From Ciborinia camelliae (Eukaryota; Ascomycota; Leotiomycetes; Helotiales; Sclerotiniaceae): a stretch of 64,000 bases of DNA. The stretch spans positions 250,575 through 314,574 of the forward strand of contig JANPYM010000022.1 in assembly GCA_025890175.1 (NCBI GenBank). Reading direction: 5' to 3'. Shown here piece by piece: positions 57,867-64,000 of the stretch. Under the pieces are notes generated by a model. That model had not been told where the DNA came from and did not search any database. It saw only the letters and a list, made by a program, of their open reading frames with translations. Within the stretch, counting starts at the first letter, position 1. Each line of letters starts with the position of its first letter. The position numbers were made by a program, and so were the translations under genes.

Positions 57867-60800
57867 TTATATATAATTAATTAATTAAATTATAATAAAA
57901 TAAAGTATAAAATTAAAATAAGATTTATTTTTTTAAATATTATTTTATTATTAAATTTTCAATTTTATTTTTTTTTAAATTATAAACTTTTTTATAATTT
58001 ATCTTTTTTTATTTTACTATTTTTATTATTTATAAAAAATCTTTTGTTATTTCAAAATTTATTATTTATATTTTAATTATATATTTTTGTATATTTTTTT
58101 TTGTATGTTTTTGTATACTTTTATATATTTTTGTATATTTTTGTATTATCCAAATTTTTTTTTTAATTTTTTTTGTTATTTAATGTAAAATTATTTTATA
58201 TTATTTTTTTTATATTTTGTTTTAATAAAATAGATACAATTTTTTTTTTCGAAAATATATTAATATTATTGTAAAAAATTATTAAAAAATAAAATTTATA
58301 TATTTAAAAAATTATAAAAACGAAAGTTTATTTATTAAAAAACAAATAAATAAAAAACATTTATTTGAGATAAAAAAATTCTTAAATTTATTAATCAATC
58401 AAATATATTTTTATTTTATTTTATTTTAATTATTTTATTTTATTATTTTTTTATTTTTTATATTAAGATTATATTATTTATTGTAAATAATATTCGAAAT
58501 ATATTTTAATTATATATTTTATATTTAATTAAAATTTTTGTTAGTATGAGAAATATTAATAATGTATTTGTATTATTTGAAAATTATTTATGAAATGTAA
58601 TATTGGGTAAAAAAAAAATAAAATGAAAATAATAATATATTATAAATATTAATAATTAATTTGATTCGAGATTATTTATTTTTATATTTAATTTAAATAT
58701 AAAAATAAATAATTTTAAATAAAATATTAAAAATTTATATTTATTTTTTAAATTTTTAATTTTTTTATTAAAATCGAAAATCTGTAATATAAATTGATAT
58801 TTAATAATTTTATGTTTGAGGGATTTTTTTTAAATTTTTTAAGTTTTGATTTTATAAGTAATATATTATTATATTTATAAGTTTATTAGGTATTAGTATA
58901 TTTTTGATAATATTAATTTTTATTTTATTTTATTTATTTTTTATTAAATTTTATAATTAATTAATATTTAAGTTATTTGTAAATATTGTTAATTAATTTA
59001 GATTGTTTTTTTTTTTAGTTAAAAATTTAATTTAAAAAAAATTATATTGTTTTATAAAACAATAATTGGGTTTTGTAATTAAAAAATAAATATTTATAAT
59101 TTTAATAGTAATAATATTGATTTTGTAATATAATAAATAAATATTTTATAATATTTTTTATATATAAAAGGAATATATTAATTTAATATATATTAAATAT
59201 ATAAATAATTTGAAAGTGGAGAAATATAAATATTAATTATTATAAAATTTATAATATATTTAAAATATTTATTAATATTATTTATAATATATATTTATTA
59301 TTTAGATTTGATTTTATAGTAAAATTTATTATATTATTATATTTTTATTGTTATTTTTATATTATTATTATTAATTGTTTAATATATTAATTATAATTTA
59401 ATTATTAAATAAAAATAAATAAAAATTATAAAAAAATAAATATTTATTTATTTTCAAAATTTTTCAAATAATAAAGTATATATAATAAAAAATTAAATGA
59501 ATATAATAATATTATTAATCTTCAAATATTATATTTATTTATTTATATAAATTTATAATTCTCGAATATAATAATCGAAAAAAATATTAATAAATATAAA
59601 TTAATTTAAATTTTATTATATTATTTATAAATATAATTTTTTTATTTTTTATTTTATTAATATAACTAAATAATAAATATTAATTATATAAAATAATAAA
59701 CTTTTTAGTTGATTTTTAATCTCATTTATTTTTTTTAATTAAAAATAAAAAATATATTGTTATACTTTGTTATTCTATTATTTTTAATTAAAACAATTTA
59801 GATTTCGAAATTGTATTATACTTTATTAATAATAATAAAATTATTTATTATAATTGAGTTCGAAAAATCAATAATAAATTATATCCAAAAATCGAAGTAT
59901 ATTTCAAAATAAATATTTATATTATAAAAATTCGAATTAAAGAAATATATTAAATAATGGTTAATATTTAAGGATAATATAATATTATTATATAAAGTTT
60001 AATAAATTTATTATAATAAATTAATAAAATTTTCAATAAAAATAAAAAATATAATATAAATTTAAATAATAATTTTATAAATATCAAATATTATAAATTA
60101 TTACATACTTCAATTTTTTTATTATTTTTTAAATATTAAAAATTATAAAAAAAAAAAAATACAAATATATAAATATTAATATAATAATATATTTATATAT
60201 ATTTTATAAATAAATTATAAAATATAAAATAATAAACAAATAATATATTTAATATTAAATAATTAAAAATAATTAATAAATAACTTTTTTATAAAAAATC
60301 TTAAAATTATAATTATAAAAATTTAATATTTTAATTATAATTTAATAAACTATTATTTTTTAATATATTTTTAAATTTAAATCCAAATTATTATTTATTA
60401 AATTTTAATATAAAATTATAAAATTTTATATTAACTAACATAATATATAAATATTATATAAATAAAATTTTCAATTCAAATATATATTAACTTTTTTATA
60501 AATTTATTATTTATAATTTTATAATAAAATTTTATTTTAAAAAAACTTTTATTTTTATAATCAAAACAAATACTTTATATTTTTCAAAAAATATTTTATA
60601 AATAAAAATAAAATCGAATCAAAAAATTGCTTTATATTTAAATATTTTAATTATAATAAAATTATTTCAATTAAAAATAATATATTTATTTAATATTAAA
60701 TTTGTTTAATTAATATATTAAAACTATTAAATTATATTAATTTCCAAATTAATAATATTTAATATTTAATAATTTTTTTTAAAAACCTTTTTAATATTTA

Positions 60801-61380
60801 TTAAAAATATATTTAAAATATTTAAGTTTTTGTATATAATAAATAATTTAAAAATTTTAAATATTTATACTAATAAAAGTTTTTATGAAATAATTATTTT
60901 TTAATATATTTTATTATTTTCATATTTTAAAAAATTATTTTTATTATTTTCAATATTAATTTCAAATATTAAAAGTTTTGCGAATATAATAGAATATCGT
61001 TTAACAAAAATAAAAAAAGTTTATATAATTTTTAAATATATATTTTTAAAAATTTTATAATAATATAAAAAAATAATAATATATAAATTTTTTTTAAATA
61101 TAAAATTTTTTTTTATAATATAATTATTAAAAAAACAAATTTAATTTTTAAATATTTTAAATAATATTAATATAAATATATAAATATATAAAATAATATT
61201 TCAAAAATAAAATTTTAAAAAATATTAAAAAATATTATTTGTATTTGAATTTGTTAAAAAAAATATTATAATTAAATATTGTTTTAAAAAATATTGTTTA
61301 TATAATTAAATAAATTTTTTAATATATATTTAATTTTAATAATTATGATATAAATTTTTTAATTTTTTTATTATTAATTA

Positions 61381-61575
61381 AGGTTAATGTTGGAATTACT
61401 ATAGGCGATGGAGAACAAATGTATTATAGTATGCAATGTATTTGGCTTGAAGCTTTAAAAACTATGTTACAGATTAATTATATATACTCGTTAACGTATG
61501 CTAACGCTATAGCGTAAAGATATCGCAAATAGTATGCCGCAGTTGTATGCGATATATATGTAAGTATGTTATAGA
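61381..61575. other. Island of near-normal composition inside the AT desert
   Basis: About 180-195 bp with clearly higher G+C than everything around it. The plus strand has an open stretch of ~43 codons (NVGITIGDGEQMYYSMQCIW, then LEALKTMLQINYIYSLTYAN) ending at TAA. It overlaps the perfect 12-bp palindrome ACGCTATAGCGT (~61503-61514). GATATCGC and TATGCGATATA follow. Could be an unmutated fragment of a gene or element, or a functional site. Confidence 0.6.
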
Positions 61576-64000
61576 TATATGATTTATTTAATATTTATAA
61601 TTATTTAAAATGTTATTTAATTGTATAATATGTTTTATACAAAATTATATAACTATTTATAGTTTTATAAAAAAAATATTATTTTTTTATATTATTTTTT
61701 TTTTGATATTATATTAATTTTTTTATTTATTATATTTAATTTATTTTATAATTTTTATATTAATAATATTATTTTTAATTAGTTTTTTAATATATTATAT
61801 AATTTAGATTTAATTATTATATTAATCGAATTCAAATCTTTATTGATTTATTTGATTTTAATAATTTTGCAATATTTATAAAATTAACAAAATATTATAA
61901 TATTAATTATTAGTTTTTTTTTTTAAATTATACTTAATTTCGTAAAACAATTATATAGCAATTTGAAATTAATACAAATTATTAAAAATATATTTTAAAT
62001 AAAAATATTATTAATTATATTTTTGATAATTGCTTTCAAATCGAATTTTAAAGTTATTTTATAAAATTCGAAAATTAATATATTTTTTATAATTTATTTA
62101 TATTTAATTAATAATTAATAAATAATATTAATTTTATTATATTTATTTATAAACATTATAATATATTTAATTTGAAATAACAAATTTCAATTATTAACAA
62201 AAAAAAATATTAATAAAAACAATTAATTAAAATAAATCAATATCAAACAAAACATAACAAAATTCTTATATTAAATTATCAATTTATTATTACAAATATT
62301 TATTTAATATTTTGATATTTTTTAATTTCAAATTAATTATTTAAATAATAATCAATAAATTATATAATATTTTTAATTAATATATTATTGTATTATATAT
62401 AATTTAAATTTAATACAAAAAATATTAATTTTTTAATATAATAATTATACAGATTTTATTTTAAATATTATATAAATCTGTAAACTCAATTTTAATTAAT
62501 TTAATATTTTTAAATTGATTTTTTTAATTCAAATAAATTGTATTATTATTTATTATAAATATTTTATTATTAAATTTTATTAAAATTTTAAATATTAATA
62601 TTTTATATTTTTTAATTAGAAATTTAACTTTTTTGAATTGTTTTTGTTTTCGATCTATAAATTTTTTATTAATAATAATAAATGTATTATTAGTTTATAA
62701 ATTAATAATTTCGAAAGTAATATTTTTTAATATTATATATATAAAATATAAATTATAAATTAATTATTTTATTTAAAAGTTTTTGATATAATGTTTATAA
62801 TAAATATTAAATTAATAATTTCCAATTTTCGAAATATTGTATAACGAGTATATTATTTGTAATAAAAATTTTTTAGAAATTTTTATTTTCGATAAAAATT
62901 GAATATAAAACTTTTGAATTAAATTAATTGTAATTTGAATATAAATTTAATTAATATTTTAATTATAAAAATTAATATTGTATTTTGTAATTTTTTTGAT
63001 TATTATTAATATTAATATTATTTGTTAATTAATATATTATATTGTAAATAATTATATAAAAATTATATTTTTGTTTTTGTTTTGTTATATTTAAATAATT
63101 AATTAAGATTTAAAATATATTTTGTTAATTTTGATATATTTGATTTTATTAATAAATTATAAATTAAAGATTTTAATATTTGATAATATATTTTTTAATA
63201 AAACAAATTTGAATATTTTGTTTTTTATTAATTTATTAATTTCTTTTTATTTCAATTTTATATAAATTGATAAATTTATTGGATATAATATAAATATTGT
63301 AATTGTAATGAAAATAAATTTTTTATTTGATTTGTTGAAATAAAAATTAAAGATTTTTTTATTATTTTTTTTATTTAATTAAAAGTAAATAAAAATATTA
63401 ATAATAGTGGTTAAATTATTATTGTTTATTTGTAAGGTTTATGTATTTGTAATATTTTGTAAATAATGTATAAATAAAATGATAATTATTGATTGGGATG
63501 GTTAAGTATTTTGATTTGGTTGAGATAAATTATTATTTGGGGATTGATTTTGTTTAATTAGTTTTTGTTATTGAAATAGTTTTATTGAAATAAATCGAAA
63601 TTTGGTGAAATTATTAGTTAATTGTATTGTATAAATTTTATTTATTATATTAAATAATTTAAATAGTTTTGTTTATTTATTAGTGTAATTATTTTTTTTT
63701 TTTATATTAATATTTTAATATTTAAAAGTAAATTATATATTAATTTTGTGTTTGATTTATTTTATTGTTTTAAAGTATTTGATATTATTTGTTTAATTTT
63801 TAATTTATATAATTTGTTTATAATTTTTTTAATAATTTTTAATTATTATAGTATTAATAATATTAAAATATTAAATTTATTTATTTGAAGATATATTTTA
63901 AAAATTAAAAGGGTTGAAATTAAATTATTAGGTTTTATTAAATTATTAATAGTTTTGATAATTATTTATAGTTTTATTTTTTTAATTGTTTTTAATTTTT

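Larger units (their letters stand above)
56956..64000. other. Extreme AT-rich tract (RIP-type isochore or centromere flank)
   Basis: From about 56.96 kb to the window end nearly all bases are A or T and no open frame of useful size exists. Much of the remaining C occurs as CpG (TCGAA, ACGAA contexts) while CpA is scarce over long stretches. G-only and C-only stretches alternate along the + strand. This is the signature expected of repeat-induced point mutation in old transposons. Fungal centromeres have the same look, so the two cannot be separated from sequence alone. The tract continues beyond the window. Confidence 0.85.

Noticed and set aside
56956..64000. Mitochondrial origin of the AT-rich tract
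   Set aside because: No mitochondrial gene, tRNA or open frame is visible, and the transition from ordinary chromosomal sequence is continuous.
1..64000. tRNA, rRNA and CRISPR features
   Set aside because: Scanning for B-box-like GGTTCGA contexts and regular spaced repeats found nothing convincing; CRISPR is not expected in a fungus.

Overview
The window looks like nuclear chromosomal DNA of a filamentous ascomycete. Coding regions are broken by short GT...AG introns of about 50-165 nt (one of 452 nt). Simple repeats and the dispersed palindrome TACCTAGGTA fill the gaps. The gene content is fungal: Dal5-type transporter, GRAM/VASt sterol-transfer protein, yapsin-like GPI protease, rhodopsin-domain (Pth11-like) relic and a highly reducing polyketide synthase (HR-PKS) relic. 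Extreme AT-rich DNA on the right resembles the RIP-mutated isochores of Leotiomycetes such as the Sclerotiniaceae. That placement is inference; no marker gene is present.

Layout. 0.6-1.35 kb: decayed thiamine-pyrophosphate (acetolactate-synthase-like) gene. 1.7-3.5 kb: Dal5-family permease (-). 6.3-7.9 kb: pantothenate kinase (+). 9.0-10.7 kb: MIT-like/coiled-coil protein (-). 12.3-16.6 kb: GRAM-VASt lipid-transfer protein (+). 18.2-32.5 kb: accessory block. 34.5-36.8 kb: coiled-coil protein (+). 37.5-38.7 kb: Sco1 copper chaperone (+). 40.0-42.0 kb: GPI-anchored aspartic protease (+). 42.8-44.2 kb: PRISE-type reductase (+). 44.7-45.0 kb: small secreted protein with ten cysteines (-), a two-exon gene. 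49.3-55.6 kb: 1972-residue low-complexity protein (+). 57-64 kb: AT desert running off the window.

The accessory block is the most interesting part. It is the wreck of a polyketide gene cluster. The HR-PKS keeps pieces of KS, DH, CMeT, psi-KR, ER and KR plus an ACP. It lacks the KS active-site segment, the whole AT and most of the reductive half, and carries a frameshift in a T run and an in-frame stop. A rhodopsin-domain gene is frameshifted and cut off at a repeat, and another unrecognised gene has an in-frame stop. Yet a ToxD/LovC-like trans enoyl-reductase gene and a DHA1 transporter gene beside them splice into intact frames. Three copies of a ~115-bp hairpin-containing repeat punctuate the block, one inverted relative to the other two.

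The AT desert has a second-order pattern. Long stretches keep G but almost no C on the + strand, others keep C but almost no G, as expected if C-to-T mutation acted on one strand over long tracts. It contains one ~180-bp island of near-normal composition with a short open frame and a 12-bp perfect palindrome.

Exon structures were inferred by eye from splice consensus and frame continuity and are not transcript-supported.
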